Part shown: positions 7,611 through 16,168 of the stretch, piece after piece
How positions within the stretch are numbered: the first letter of the stretch is position 1
Layout of the letters: every line of letters starts with the position of its first letter
Origin: Actinokineospora enzanensis DSM 44649
GTDB lineage: Bacteria; Actinomycetota; Actinomycetes; Mycobacteriales; Pseudonocardiaceae
Direction: 5' to 3'
Assembly: GCF_000374445.1 (NCBI RefSeq)
Contig: NZ_KB894424.1
Span: 1-64,000 of the forward strand
DNA length: 64,000 nt
Notes under the pieces: model-generated
The model's input: the letters and a program-made list of their open reading frames with translations, nothing else
What the model was told of the DNA's origin: nothing
The model's database searches: none
Program-made: the position numbers and the translations under genes

Positions 7611-8834
7611 ATGACCGCCACAGTCCCGGCCGCTGCCGCCGAGTTGATCGAGTTGGACGAGCGGTGGAGCACGCACAACTACCACCCGCTGCCCGTGGTG
7701 ATCGCCGAGGCCGAGGGGGCCTGGGTGACCGATGTCGCCGGACGGCGGTACCTGGACTTCCTGGCCGGGTACTCGGCGCTGAACTTCGGGCACCGGCACC
7801 CCGCGCTGGTGGCCGCCGCGGTGGAGCAGCTGGGGCGGGTCACGCTGACCAGCCGCGCGTTCCACCACGACCAGCTCGGGCTGTTCTGCCGTGAGCTCGC
7901 CGAGCTGACCGGCACCGACCTGGTGCTGCCGATGAACTCCGGCGCGGAGGCGGTCGAGTCGGCGCTCAAGGTCGCGCGCAAGTGGGCCTACCAGGTGAAG
8001 GGCGTGCCGCAGGACACCGCCGAGATCATCGTCGCCGGGTCCAACTTCCACGGCCGCACCACCACCATCGTGTCGTTCTCCACCGACGACCTCGCCCGCG
8101 CCGACTTCGGCCCGTTCACCCCGGGCTTCACCGCCGTCAAGTACGGCGACGCGCAGGCCGTCGAGGCCGCGATCACCGAGCGGACCGCGGCGATCCTGGT
8201 CGAACCCGTGCAGGGCGAGGCAGGCGTCGTCGTGCCGCCCGCCGGATACCTGCGCGAGCTGCGCCGACTGTGCGATGTGAACGACGTGCTGCTGGTCGCC
8301 GACGAGATCCAGTCCGGCCTGGCGCGCACCGGCACGCTGTTCGCGCTCGACCACGAAGGCGTCCGCGCCGATCTCTACACCCTGGGCAAGGCGCTCGGCG
8401 GCGGCATCCTGCCGGTCTCGGCGGTCGTCGGCCGCGGCGACGTACTCGGCGTCCTCAAGCCCGGCGAACACGGCTCGACCTTCGGCGGCAACCCACTGGC
8501 CTGCGCTGTCGGCCGCGCGGTCGTACGCCTGCTGCGCACCGGCGAGTTCCAGGACCGCTCCACCGCACTCGGCGCCCACCTGCACGAACGCCTGAACGAC
8601 CTGGTCGGCCACGGCGTCGCCGAGGTCCGCGGCCGCGGCCTGTGGGCAGGCGTCGAACTCGCCCCCGGCGGCGTCACCGGCCGCGTCGCCTCGGAAGCCA
8701 TGATGGCCCGCGGCGTGCTGTGCAAGGAAACCCAGGACACCACCCTGCGCGTGGCCCCGCCGCTGGTGATCACCGAGGCGGAGCTGGACCACGGGGTGGA
8801 CGTGATCGCCGAGGTCATCGGAACCGGGCGCTGA
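7611..8834 (+). CDS. rocD: Ornithine aminotransferase (ornithine--oxo-acid transaminase)
   Basis: A 407-residue class III aminotransferase. It converts ornithine plus 2-oxoglutarate to glutamate semialdehyde and glutamate in arginine/proline catabolism. Diagnostic blocks are the THNYHPLPVVI start and YLDFLAGYSALNFGHRHP, MNSGAEAVESALKVARKW (108-125), NFHGRTTTIVSFS, the VADEIQSGLARTG Asp and the lysine in YTLGKALGGGILPVSAVV (K260). SRAFHHDQLG also matches OATs. The C-terminus LCKETQDTTLRVAPPLVIT is typical. It is not adjacent to other arginine genes, and a separate class III enzyme lies 6 kb upstream. Confidence 0.9.
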   Translation: MTATVPAAAAELIELDERWSTHNYHPLPVVIAEAEGAWVTDVAGRRYLDFLAGYSALNFGHRHPALVAAAVEQLGRVTLTSRAFHHDQLGLFCRELAELTGTDLVLPMNSGAEAVESALKVARKWAYQVKGVPQDTAEIIVAGSNFHGRTTTIVSFSTDDLARADFGPFTPGFTAVKYGDAQAVEAAITERTAAILVEPVQGEAGVVVPPAGYLRELRRLCDVNDVLLVADEIQSGLARTGTLFALDHEGVRADLYTLGKALGGGILPVSAVVGRGDVLGVLKPGEHGSTFGGNPLACAVGRAVVRLLRTGEFQDRSTALGAHLHERLNDLVGHGVAEVRGRGLWAGVELAPGGVTGRVASEAMMARGVLCKETQDTTLRVAPPLVITEAELDHGVDVIAEVIGTGR

Positions 8835-8840
8835 GATCAT

Positions 8841-8873
8841 CGGGCGGCCGAGCGCGAGGGCCCCGGCCGCCCG
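8841..8873 (+). terminator. Probable terminator between rocD and the ABC-F gene
   Basis: A 10-bp perfect GC stem, CGGGCGGCCG (8841-8850) with 8864-8873, begins 6 nt after the rocD stop. It lies between convergent genes, so it may serve both. Confidence 0.6.
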
Positions 8874-8937
8874 GTCAGCCACGATTGAGCACGCGCGGCC
8901 CTGGTCATCTCCCATCCGGCAGCCGGGCGCGGGTGGG

Positions 8938-10569
8938 TCAGCGGGCGCGGCGGACCCGGGTCTCATCCCAGATCGGCTTGTCCGCTTCGGACACCTCGCC
9001 GTCGGAGCGGAAGACCAGGAAGCGGTCGAAGGTGCGGGCGAACCAACGGTCGTGGGTGACCGCGACGACGGTGCCCTCGAAGGCTTCCAGGGCGTCCTGC
9101 AATGCCTCCGCCGAGTGGAGGTCCAGGTTGTCGGTCGGTTCGTCGAGCAGGAGCAGGGTCGCGCCGGAGAGTTCGAGCAGCAGGATCTGGAAGCGGGCCT
9201 GTTGACCGCCCGACAGGGTCTCGAAGCGCTGGTCGCCCGCGGCGGCGAGGCCGTAACGGCTCAGCGCCGACGCGGCCGCGCCGCGGTCCAGGCCGGGGCG
9301 GGTGTCGTCGCCGTGCCACAGGATGTCGGCGAGGGAGCGGCCGAGCCATTCCGGGTGTTGGTGGGTCTGGGCGAACAGGCCCGGCACGACCCGGGCGCCG
9401 AGGCGGCAGACGCCGGTGTGCGCAACACTGTCCACATCGGACAGCAGGCGAAGGAAGTGGCTCTTGCCGGAGCCGTTGGAGCCGAGCACGGCGAGGCGGT
9501 CGGCGAAGAAGACCTCGATGTCGAAGGGCTTCATCAGGCCGGTGAGCTCCAGCTGCTCGCACGTGATCGCCCGTACCCCGGTGCGGCCGCCGGTCAACCG
9601 TGGCTTCACCCGTTGGGGTCTGGGCGGTACGGGCGGGGGTCCGGCCTCCTCGAACTTGCGCAGGCGGGTCTGGGCCGCGTGGTAGCGGCTGGCCATGCCG
9701 TCGCTCATGGTGGCCGCGCGTTGCAAGGAGCGCACGAGTTCCTTGAGCTTCTCGTGCTCCTCGTCCCACCGGCGCTGCTGTTCGGCGATCCGCTCCCAGC
9801 GCGCCTCCCGCGCCTGGTGCCAGGTCGCGAAGCCGCCTGGGTGGGTCCACGCCGTGCCCGCCTCCACGGTGACCACGTGCGTGGCGACCGCGTTCAGCAG
9901 TTCGCGGTCGTGGCTGATCAGCAGCACCGCCTTGGTCGACTCGGCCAGCCGGGCCTCCAGCCAGCGCTTGCCGGGCACGTCGAGGTAGTTGTCCGGCTCG
10001 TCCAGCAGCAGCACCTGTTCACGGCCGCGCAGCAGCGCCTCCAGGACGAGCCGTTTCTGCTCGCCGCCCGACAGCGTGCGGACCTCGCGGAAGCGGGCGC
10101 GGTCGAAGCCGACACCGAGCGCGGCCGTGGTGACGGTGTCCCACAGGATCTCGGCGGTGTAGCCGCCCGCCTCGTCGTAGTCGACCAGCGCGGCGGCGTA
10201 GGCGAGCTGGGTGGGCTCGTCGTCGGTGTCCATGAGCGCCAGCTCCAGCCGGTCCAGCTCGGCGGCGGCGGCACGCAGCGGCGCGGGCGCCACGGCCAGC
10301 AGCAGGTCACGCACCGAACGGTCGTCCCGGACCGACCCGACGAACTGCGGCATCACCGCCAGCCCGCCCCTGACCGACACGGATCCGTCCGGCGAGGCCA
10401 GCTCGCCCGCGATGATCCGCAGCAGCGTCGTCTTGCCCGCACCGTTCTCTCCGACAACGGCGACGACCTGACCCGCGCCGACCTTCAGCCCGGCGTCACG
10501 GAACAGCACCCGGCCATCGGGCAGGGTGCAGGACAGACCGATCGCGTCGAGATGACCCACGAGCGGCAT
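8938..10569 (-). CDS. ABC-F family ATPase
   Basis: A 543-residue soluble protein with two ATP-binding cassettes and no membrane segment. Cassette 1 has GENGAGKTT (40-48), LSGGEQKRL and LLLDEPDNYLDV. Cassette 2 has GSNGSGKS, LSGGQQARF and LLLDEPTDNLDL. The linker holds a charged coiled-coil arm (ERIAEQQRRWDEEHEKLKELVR). These are the marks of ABC-F ribosome-associated translation factors, some of which protect ribosomes from antibiotics. The sequence cannot tell a housekeeping role from a protective one. No leader peptide or attenuator was recognised upstream. Confidence 0.9.
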   Translation of the reverse strand: MPLVGHLDAIGLSCTLPDGRVLFRDAGLKVGAGQVVAVVGENGAGKTTLLRIIAGELASPDGSVSVRGGLAVMPQFVGSVRDDRSVRDLLLAVAPAPLRAAAAELDRLELALMDTDDEPTQLAYAAALVDYDEAGGYTAEILWDTVTTAALGVGFDRARFREVRTLSGGEQKRLVLEALLRGREQVLLLDEPDNYLDVPGKRWLEARLAESTKAVLLISHDRELLNAVATHVVTVEAGTAWTHPGGFATWHQAREARWERIAEQQRRWDEEHEKLKELVRSLQRAATMSDGMASRYHAAQTRLRKFEEAGPPPVPPRPQRVKPRLTGGRTGVRAITCEQLELTGLMKPFDIEVFFADRLAVLGSNGSGKSHFLRLLSDVDSVAHTGVCRLGARVVPGLFAQTHQHPEWLGRSLADILWHGDDTRPGLDRGAAASALSRYGLAAAGDQRFETLSGGQQARFQILLLELSGATLLLLDEPTDNLDLHSAEALQDALEAFEGTVVAVTHDRWFARTFDRFLVFRSDGEVSEADKPIWDETRVRRAR

Positions 10570-10645
10570 GGTCGCGCACCCCGACCGCCGAGCGCGACCG
10601 GTTTAGGACGAGCGGGGACCCACCCGGCGCGCGTCCACCTCACGT

Positions 10646-10834
10646 TCAGCCGAACACGCCCCGCTTGACCGCGTCGAGAAACACCGCGAACCGAGCCGAG
10701 TCGGCCACCACGATCCCCCCGGCAACCGCCTTCGAGTCACGAACCGCCACCTGGGCGACCCCGACCGCGACCTCGACGCACGCACTCTGCGTTTCGCTGA
10801 AGCTGCTCTTGCGGAAGAACCTATCCATGTCCAT
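10646..10834 (-). CDS. DUF397 domain protein
   Basis: A 62-residue protein with the DUF397 signature: FRKSSFSETQSACVEVAVG, then VAVRDSKAV and a C-terminal FAVFLDAVKRG. These small proteins are paired with Scr1-type HTH regulators throughout actinomycetes and are thought to form regulator/antagonist or toxin-antitoxin-like pairs. The start overlaps the 3' end of the HTH gene by 14 nt, so the two are co-translated. Confidence 0.88.
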   Translation of the reverse strand: MDMDRFFRKSSFSETQSACVEVAVGVAQVAVRDSKAVAGGIVVADSARFAVFLDAVKRGVFG

Positions 10835-11681
10835 CGATCTCGTCCCTTAGCCGTTTGATCATCCTGACGGTCTCACGAGGAGACAACGCCAGCTTCGCCG
10901 CGCCGTCCCACACGGCCGACAGAGCTGGTACGGCTTGGTTCCGCACAGTGTGCATCCCGATGAGGCTCTCCACGTACGCGGAGTCCGGCTCGTCGTCCTC
11001 CGGAAAGCTCAACAGCATCAGGGGGCCGGACATCGCGCCGTAGGTACCACACCGGAAAGGGATGATCTGGAGCGTCACATGGGACAACGTCGCCATCTCC
11101 AACAGATGACCCAGCTGCTCGGAGAAGACGATATTCCCACCCACTGGGCGACGCATGGCGCTTTCGTCGATCAGCGAATGCAGCTCCAGGGGCCTGTCCG
11201 GCCGATGCAGCGCACTCTGGCGGTCCTGCCGCTCGGCGGCTTCCGCTTCTGCGTCCCACCCTGAAATGCGCTCGTGCGCGGCTCGCGCTTTGGCAGCGGC
11301 GTAGGCGGGAGTCTGCAAGAGTCCGGGGATGATCACCGTGTCGAGCGTTCGCTCGCGAACGGCTTCTCGTTCGTCCATGCGGAACCGCCGGTAGGTGTCC
11401 GGCAGAGATGTCGCGTGCTCGATGGCGGACATGTCCGCGTCCGCGACCTCCCACAGTTCCAGCGCACGCTCACGTTCCGCGTCGGAGACGCCCAGCACGT
11501 CCAGGATCATCATGAAGAGGTGGATGCGCGGCAGGCTGACGCCGGACAGCAGCCGAGTGACGGTCTGCTGCGCGCAGCGTGAACGTGCCGAGATCTCCTT
11601 CGGAGTCTGCTCGGCACGCTCCATGAGCTGGCGGACGTACCGACCCAGCCTGCGCTTGCCCCGCGTGGTGCCCACGGCCAT
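10821..11681 (-). CDS. Scr1-type (DUF5753) helix-turn-helix regulator
   Basis: A 286-residue XRE-like regulator. The N-terminal HTH spans about 12-60 (LGRYVRQLMERAEQTPKEISARSRCAQQTVTRLLSG). The rest matches the DUF5753 domain, with VIIPGLLQTPAYAAAKARA, DRQSALHRPDRPLELHSLIDESAMRRPVG and VTLQIIPFRCGTYGAMSGPLMLLSFP. Family members pair with DUF397 proteins, as here, and several influence development or antibiotic production in Streptomyces. It is transcribed away from a 72-codon gene, with a 206-bp shared upstream region. Confidence 0.88.
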   Translation of the reverse strand: MAVGTTRGKRRLGRYVRQLMERAEQTPKEISARSRCAQQTVTRLLSGVSLPRIHLFMMILDVLGVSDAERERALELWEVADADMSAIEHATSLPDTYRRFRMDEREAVRERTLDTVIIPGLLQTPAYAAAKARAAHERISGWDAEAEAAERQDRQSALHRPDRPLELHSLIDESAMRRPVGGNIVFSEQLGHLLEMATLSHVTLQIIPFRCGTYGAMSGPLMLLSFPEDDEPDSAYVESLIGMHTVRNQAVPALSAVWDGAAKLALSPRETVRMIKRLRDEIDGHG

Positions 11682-11887
11682 GCGATCACCCTAGCCACAG
11701 TCCGTAACCCGATTTCCGCCGACTGTCACCCATTTGGACAAGCCAGTTTGTACACATCAAACGCTACTCTGACAAACGCAGGCGGGTCGAGCGGCTCTGT
11801 GCGACCGACCCTTAGCGGTGCACTTGGGCCTTCCCGCCTCGGCCCGCCTGCCCATCCCCGAACACCGAACCGGAACCGAGGTATCCC

Positions 11888-12106
11888 ATGCACTCCAACG
11901 GGTTGGACGTCGTCATCGATCTGGAGAACGACGACATCCGTTACCGGGTCCACGAGGAACACGCCGCCGTGACCTTCAACGGTGAGGCCGGTTTCCACGT
12001 CCAGCTCAACCTCTACGAGCCCGCCCTTGCCCAGCTGCACAGCCTGATCGGACGGGTGCTGCCGGAGATCCGCGCCCGTGCCGACGAGTGGACCGCCGAG
12101 AGGTGA
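11888..12106 (+). CDS. Small acidic protein of unknown function
   Basis: 72 residues, not recognised. The sequence is acidic and looks globular (LDVVIDLENDDIRYRVHEEHAAVTFNGEAGFHVQL, then an amphipathic helix ALAQLHSLIGRVLPEIRARADEW). A weak GAGGT lies 7 nt before the ATG. Codon use is typical of the window. It is divergent from the Scr1-type regulator, so it may belong to that regulator's target set. The 11682-11887 gap holds a short inverted GTTTG/CAAAC (11746-11762). Confidence 0.6.
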   Translation: MHSNGLDVVIDLENDDIRYRVHEEHAAVTFNGEAGFHVQLNLYEPALAQLHSLIGRVLPEIRARADEWTAER

Positions 12107-12137
12107 GGGGCATCCGACGTCGGGCATAGTGGGGCGG

Positions 12138-12812
12138 GTGGAGCCCCATCGCCTGTTGCCCCGGCACCTGCTCCTACCCGCGGTGGCGGCGGCCGTCGTC
12201 TCGTTCGGGATCGTGGCGCTGGTGGGGCGGCAGGTCGCCGGTGAGCGGACGGCTGGACGGGTCGACCGGGCCGCGTTCGCGGTCGCCGACGCGGTGTTCG
12301 ACCGGCTGCCCGGGGTGGCCGGGCCGCTGGCGTGGGCCTCCCGGCCGGTCGCGATGATCAGTGTGATCGTCCTCATGGTGCTCGCCGCGCTGTGGGCGCG
12401 GCGGCCGCGGGTGGCGTTGCTGGCGGTGCTCGGCCCGGTGATCACGGCCGGGCTGAACAGCTGGGTGCTCAAGCCGGTGGTGGACCGCACGCACGACGGC
12501 TACCTCGCCTACCCGAGCGGGCACACCGCCACGCTGGTGTCGATCTTCACGGTGTTCACGCTGGTCACCGCCGCGAACGCGCCACCGGGGCGGCGGCTGG
12601 CCCGGACCGCCGCGACCGCGGCGGCCTGCCTGGCGCTCATCGCCGTGGCGGTGAGCGCGATCGTCGTGCTGCGCTTCCACTACCTGACCGACGCGGTCGG
12701 CGCGTTCTTCTGGGCGATCGCCGGGGTGGTGACCGTGGCCGCCGCGCTCGACCTGCTGCCCGGGACACACCCGAGGGCCCGCCTCACCCCGTTGAGGGCG
12801 TACCGTGCGTAA
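12138..12812 (+). CDS. PAP2-family membrane phosphatase
   Basis: A 224-residue integral membrane protein with about five or six hydrophobic segments. PAP2/LPT signature pieces are present: KPVVDRTHDGYLAYPSGHTATLV carries the first two motifs (Lys-Arg and Pro-Ser-Gly-His) and VVLRFHYLTDAVGAFFW carries the third with its His and Asp. It probably dephosphorylates a lipid phosphate such as undecaprenyl or phosphatidyl species at the membrane. The GTG start is chosen because it removes a tail overlapping the previous gene. An upstream in-frame ATG at 12078 is possible. Confidence 0.82.
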   Translation: MEPHRLLPRHLLLPAVAAAVVSFGIVALVGRQVAGERTAGRVDRAAFAVADAVFDRLPGVAGPLAWASRPVAMISVIVLMVLAALWARRPRVALLAVLGPVITAGLNSWVLKPVVDRTHDGYLAYPSGHTATLVSIFTVFTLVTAANAPPGRRLARTAATAAACLALIAVAVSAIVVLRFHYLTDAVGAFFWAIAGVVTVAAALDLLPGTHPRARLTPLRAYRA

Positions 12813-12842
12813 CCTGGCAGGGCCTCCGCGCGAACGGAAAGG

Positions 12843-13031
12843 ATGGCGGTGACCGACACACCCATCTACGACCAGATACGCCGGGAACTGCGCGCCAAGT
12901 CGGACAGTGGGGACGCTCAACCCCGAACCCGACAGCGCAGTGAGCCCGACTCCGGAACCGGCGTCTCGGTCTGGGCGTTGATCGACGAGCACCGCACCCC
13001 CGACGACAAACCGGGCCGCAGGCGCTCCTGA
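12843..13031 (+). CDS. Small basic hypothetical protein
   Basis: 62 residues, function unknown. It begins with TPIYDQIRRELRAKS and ends in a charged, probably disordered tail (RTPDDKPGRRRS). A purine-rich GGAAAGG lies 4 nt before the ATG. A GTG two codons in is an alternative start. It is convergent with zapE, 22 nt apart. Coding status rests on position, RBS and typical codon use. Confidence 0.5.
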   Translation: MAVTDTPIYDQIRRELRAKSDSGDAQPRTRQRSEPDSGTGVSVWALIDEHRTPDDKPGRRRS

Positions 13032-13052
13032 GCCCCCAAGCCCTACCCGCCG

Positions 13053-14084
13053 TTACCCGCGCAGCCCCGCCGCGTCGCGGGACAGCGCGACCAGCCTGCT
13101 GACCGCCCGCAGGTACTTCTTCCGGTACCCGCCGCCCAGCATCTCGCCGGTGAACAACGCGGACACCGGCTCCCCGGACACCACCACCGGGATGGCGCGG
13201 TCGTAGAGCCGGTCGGCGAACGCCACCACGCGCAGCGCCACGTCCTGACCGGACAGCGCGCGCACCCCGCGCAGGTGCACGGCGGTGACCCCGTCGACCA
13301 GCTTGCCGTAGCGGGACGGGTGCAGCCGGGCCAGGTGCCCGCACAGCTCGGCAAAATCGTCCACAGTGGACCCCGGCAGTCCGGCGGCGCTCGCCGCCAG
13401 GCCTGCGTCGTCCATCGGCGGCGGCGCGTCCGGCAGCCCGCGGTGCCGGTAGTCCGGACCGTCCACGCGCACCACACCGAACCGGGCCGACAGCGCCTGG
13501 ATCTCGCGCAGGAAGTCGTCCGCGGCGAACCTGCCCTCGCCCAGCCGGTCCGGCAGCGTGTTCGAGGTGGCCGCCACCGACACGCCCGCCCCGGTCAGCT
13601 CGGCCAGCAGCCGGGTGACGAGCATGGTGTCGCCGGGATCGTCCAGTTCGAACTCGTCGATCGCCAGCAGCCGGTGCCCGCGCAGCCGCTCCACCGCCGC
13701 CCGGAAGCCGAGCGCGCCGACCAGGTTGGTCAGCTCCACGAACGTGCCGTACGCCTTGGGACCGGGCACCGCGTGCCACAGCGACGCCAGCAGGTGCGTC
13801 TTGCCGACCCCGAACCCGCCGTCCAGGTACAGCCCCGGTTTGTCCTCCGCCCTCCCCTCGGTCTTGCCGAACACACGCTTGAACAGTGGCGCACGCGCCC
13901 CCTTGGCCGTGACCGCCGCGGCGAACCGGGCGCACGCGGCCACCGCGGCGGCCTGGCTCGGCTGGTCCGGGTTGGGCACGTAGGTGTCGAACCGCACCGC
14001 GTCGAAGCGCGGCGGCGGGACCAGCTCGGCTACCAGCTCGTCGGCGCCGATGACGGGGTCGCGGTCGACCAGGCGGGCGGACAT
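13053..14084 (-). CDS. zapE: ZapE/AFG1-type cell-division ATPase
   Basis: A 343-residue AFG1-family AAA ATPase that in E. coli binds FtsZ and affects division at the septum. Walker A is GGFGVGKTH (89-97). Walker B is LLAIDEFELDDPGDT, and VAATSNTLPDRLGEGRFAADDFLREI is the sensor and downstream family block. PDYRH is a typical C-terminal feature. The ATG that gives MSARLVDRDP is preferred over one 13 codons upstream that lacks conservation. The start is divergent from the reductase gene, 33 bp apart. Confidence 0.88.
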   Translation of the reverse strand: MSARLVDRDPVIGADELVAELVPPPRFDAVRFDTYVPNPDQPSQAAAVAACARFAAAVTAKGARAPLFKRVFGKTEGRAEDKPGLYLDGGFGVGKTHLLASLWHAVPGPKAYGTFVELTNLVGALGFRAAVERLRGHRLLAIDEFELDDPGDTMLVTRLLAELTGAGVSVAATSNTLPDRLGEGRFAADDFLREIQALSARFGVVRVDGPDYRHRGLPDAPPPMDDAGLAASAAGLPGSTVDDFAELCGHLARLHPSRYGKLVDGVTAVHLRGVRALSGQDVALRVVAFADRLYDRAIPVVVSGEPVSALFTGEMLGGGYRKKYLRAVSRLVALSRDAAGLRG

Positions 14085-14117
14085 GCCGGGAGCGTAGCGG
14101 CGTGCTGGGATGAGACC

Positions 14118-14888
14118 GTGCACAGGCTGTGGCCCCCATCCCCCGTTTCCCCAGGTCAGACGTCACCCGATGTGGTGGACGACACCGAGCTGGAGCGCCT
14201 CTACGACTACCCGGCCGAGCTGGACCGGGCCTGGACGCAGGTCAACTTCGTCAGCAGCGCGGACGGCGCGGTCGCCGTGGCCGGGTTGTCCGCGGGGCTG
14301 TCCAGCCCCGGCGATAAGCGGATCTTCTCCCTGGGCCGTGACCTCGCCGACGTCATCCTGGTCGGGTGGGGCACGGCCAGTGCCGAGGGGTACCGCGGCG
14401 TCAAGCGCACCGAGCTGCGCGCCGAACGCCGGGCCCGGCTGGGCCTGCGGCCGCTGCCCCCGATCGCCGTGGTCAGCGGCCGCGCGTCCATCCCGCCCGA
14501 CTCGCCGCTGATCACCGACACCACCGTGCCGCCGATCGTGATCACCAGCGGCGCCGCCCCCGCCCCCCGGCTGGCGGACCTGCGCGCGGCGGGAGCCGAG
14601 GTGATCGTGGCGGGCGAGAGCACCGTGGACCCCCGGGTCGCCCTGGCCGAGCTGTCCGCGCGCGGGCTGCGCCGGGTCGACTGCGAGGGCGGCCCGACGC
14701 TGTTCGGCACGCTGATCGCCGCCGACCTGGTGGACCAGCTGTGCCTGACGGTGTCCCCGGTACTGGCGGGTGGCGTGGTCGGGCGGATCGCGGCGGGCGC
14801 GGTCGCCGAGCCGGTGGGCATGGAGCTGGCCTCGGTGCTCGCCGAGGGCGGGTTCGTGATGCTCAGATACCGGCGCGCGGGCCGCTGA
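14118..14888 (+). CDS. RibD C-terminal-type pyrimidine reductase family protein
   Basis: A 256-residue protein with the RibD C-terminal fold (DHFR-like). Blocks are VNFVSSADGAVAVAG, DVILVGWGTASAEGY, and RVDCEGGPTLFGTLIAADLVDQLCLTVSPVLAGG, which is the conserved NADPH/substrate region. In the riboflavin pathway such domains reduce 5-amino-6-ribosylaminouracil phosphate. Stand-alone copies like this one are common in actinomycetes and their substrate is usually unproven. The GTG start (VHRLWPP) is taken because the frame upstream runs into zapE. Confidence 0.82.
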   Translation: MHRLWPPSPVSPGQTSPDVVDDTELERLYDYPAELDRAWTQVNFVSSADGAVAVAGLSAGLSSPGDKRIFSLGRDLADVILVGWGTASAEGYRGVKRTELRAERRARLGLRPLPPIAVVSGRASIPPDSPLITDTTVPPIVITSGAAPAPRLADLRAAGAEVIVAGESTVDPRVALAELSARGLRRVDCEGGPTLFGTLIAADLVDQLCLTVSPVLAGGVVGRIAAGAVAEPVGMELASVLAEGGFVMLRYRRAGR

Positions 14889-14905
14889 CAAGGCAGTATG
14901 GCGGC

Positions 14906-15997
14906 GTGGCCCTTCCGCTGAACCCGCCGTTGCAGCCGATGCTCGCCCGGCCCGCGAAGTCCATCCCGGACGACGCCGGGCTGGTCTTCGAGCCCAAGTG
15001 GGACGGTTTCCGCTGTCTCGTCTTCCGCGACGGGGACGAGGTGACCCTGCAGTCGCGATCGGGCAAGCCGCTCAACCGGTACTTCCCGGAGATGGTCACC
15101 GAGCTGCGCAAGGCGCTGCCCGACCGGGTGGTGGTGGACGGCGAGCTGGTCGTCGACCGGGACGGCAGGCTCGACTTCGACGCCCTCGCCGAGCGCATCC
15201 ACCCGGCCGCCAGCCGGGTGAACATGCTCGCCGAGAAGACCCCGTCCCGGTATGTCGCCTTCGACATCCTGGCGCTGGACGACGACATCTTCATGGAGGC
15301 CCGCGGCAAGGACCGGCGCAGGCTGCTGGAGAACGCGGTGGAGTTCACCGACCGGGTGCACCTGACCCCGGCCACCACGGACCCCGGGCTCGCCCGCGAG
15401 TGGTTCACCCTGTTCGAGGGCGCGGGCCTGGACGGCGTCATGGGCAAGCCCGCCGACGGCCCGTACACGCCGAACAAGCGGACCATGTTCAAGTTCAAGC
15501 ACTCGCGCACCGCCGACTGCGTGGTCGCCGGGCTGCGCTGGCACAAGGGCAGCTCGCCGGGCGAGTCGGTCGGCTCGCTCATGCTGGGACTCTACGACCG
15601 CGGCGGCGACCTCAACCACGTCGGCGTGGTCGGCTCGTTCACCGTCGCCGCCCGCCGCGAGCTGGCCACCGAGCTGGCCGAGCTGATGGTCAACGGCGGC
15701 GCGAACCACCCGTGGGTCAGCGGCGCGCAGTCCGACGACGCGCGCGTCCCCGGCGCGATCAGCCGGTGGCGCACCACCGAGCAGCCGTGGGTGCCGCTGC
15801 GCCTGGAGCGGGTCGTCGAGGTGAGCTACGAGCACACCGAGGGCGGCTACCCCAGCCGGTTCCGGCACACCGCGCAGTTCCAGCGCTGGCGCCCGGACCG
15901 GGAACCGGCATCGTGCACGTACGAGCAGCTGGAGGAGCCCGCCAACTACGACCTGGCGGCCGTCCTGCGCGGCGAGGTCCGCGCCCGCACGCCCTGA
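14906..15997 (+). CDS. ligC: ATP-dependent DNA ligase, LigC type
   Basis: A 363-residue ligase with an adenylation and an OB-fold domain. The nucleotidyl-lysine motif is FEPKWDGFRCLVF (K31). Later motifs are VVDGELVV, YVAFDILALD, LDGVMGKPADGPY and MFKFKHSRTADCVVAG. Length and motifs match mycobacterial LigC rather than LigD, which has extra domains, or LigB. LigC-type ligases act in DNA repair, with a backup role in end joining. It follows the reductase by 17 nt. A stand-alone LigD-type polymerase domain lies at 21.6 kb. Confidence 0.9.
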   Translation: MALPLNPPLQPMLARPAKSIPDDAGLVFEPKWDGFRCLVFRDGDEVTLQSRSGKPLNRYFPEMVTELRKALPDRVVVDGELVVDRDGRLDFDALAERIHPAASRVNMLAEKTPSRYVAFDILALDDDIFMEARGKDRRRLLENAVEFTDRVHLTPATTDPGLAREWFTLFEGAGLDGVMGKPADGPYTPNKRTMFKFKHSRTADCVVAGLRWHKGSSPGESVGSLMLGLYDRGGDLNHVGVVGSFTVAARRELATELAELMVNGGANHPWVSGAQSDDARVPGAISRWRTTEQPWVPLRLERVVEVSYEHTEGGYPSRFRHTAQFQRWRPDREPASCTYEQLEEPANYDLAAVLRGEVRARTP

Positions 15998-16065
15998 CCC
16001 GAACCCGGTTGTCCACACCGTCGTCTTCCACAACATCGCCGACCATCTCCCCCGACTCGCTCGCA

Positions 16066-16164
16066 CATGGCCCGGTCGGGCCATGACACGAAGCTATCCA
16101 GGCAGTTCAGGGCCGGGTAGGGAGCGCGGTGGGGCTGTGGATGGATTCGGGGGTATGTGGACAA
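16066..16164 (-). repeat. Dispersed DnaA-box repeat, copy F (inverted)
   Basis: Read on the minus strand it has TTGTCCACA (16156-16164), a CCATCCACA (16136-16144), then a block ending CTGGATAGCTTCGTG. This parallels the copy at 35258-35365. In place of the G-rich module there is a 9-bp perfect hairpin, CATGGCCCG with its complement, at 16066-16085. Another TTGTCCACA lies at 16009 on the plus strand. It sits between convergent ligC and the EamA gene, where the hairpin could also terminate transcription. Confidence 0.7.
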
Positions 16165-16168
16165 CTCG

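Noticed and set aside
8938-10569. Antibiotic-resistance assignment for the ABC-F protein
   Set aside because: Resistance ABC-Fs are usually told apart by the interdomain arm and by cluster context. Neither gives clear support here.
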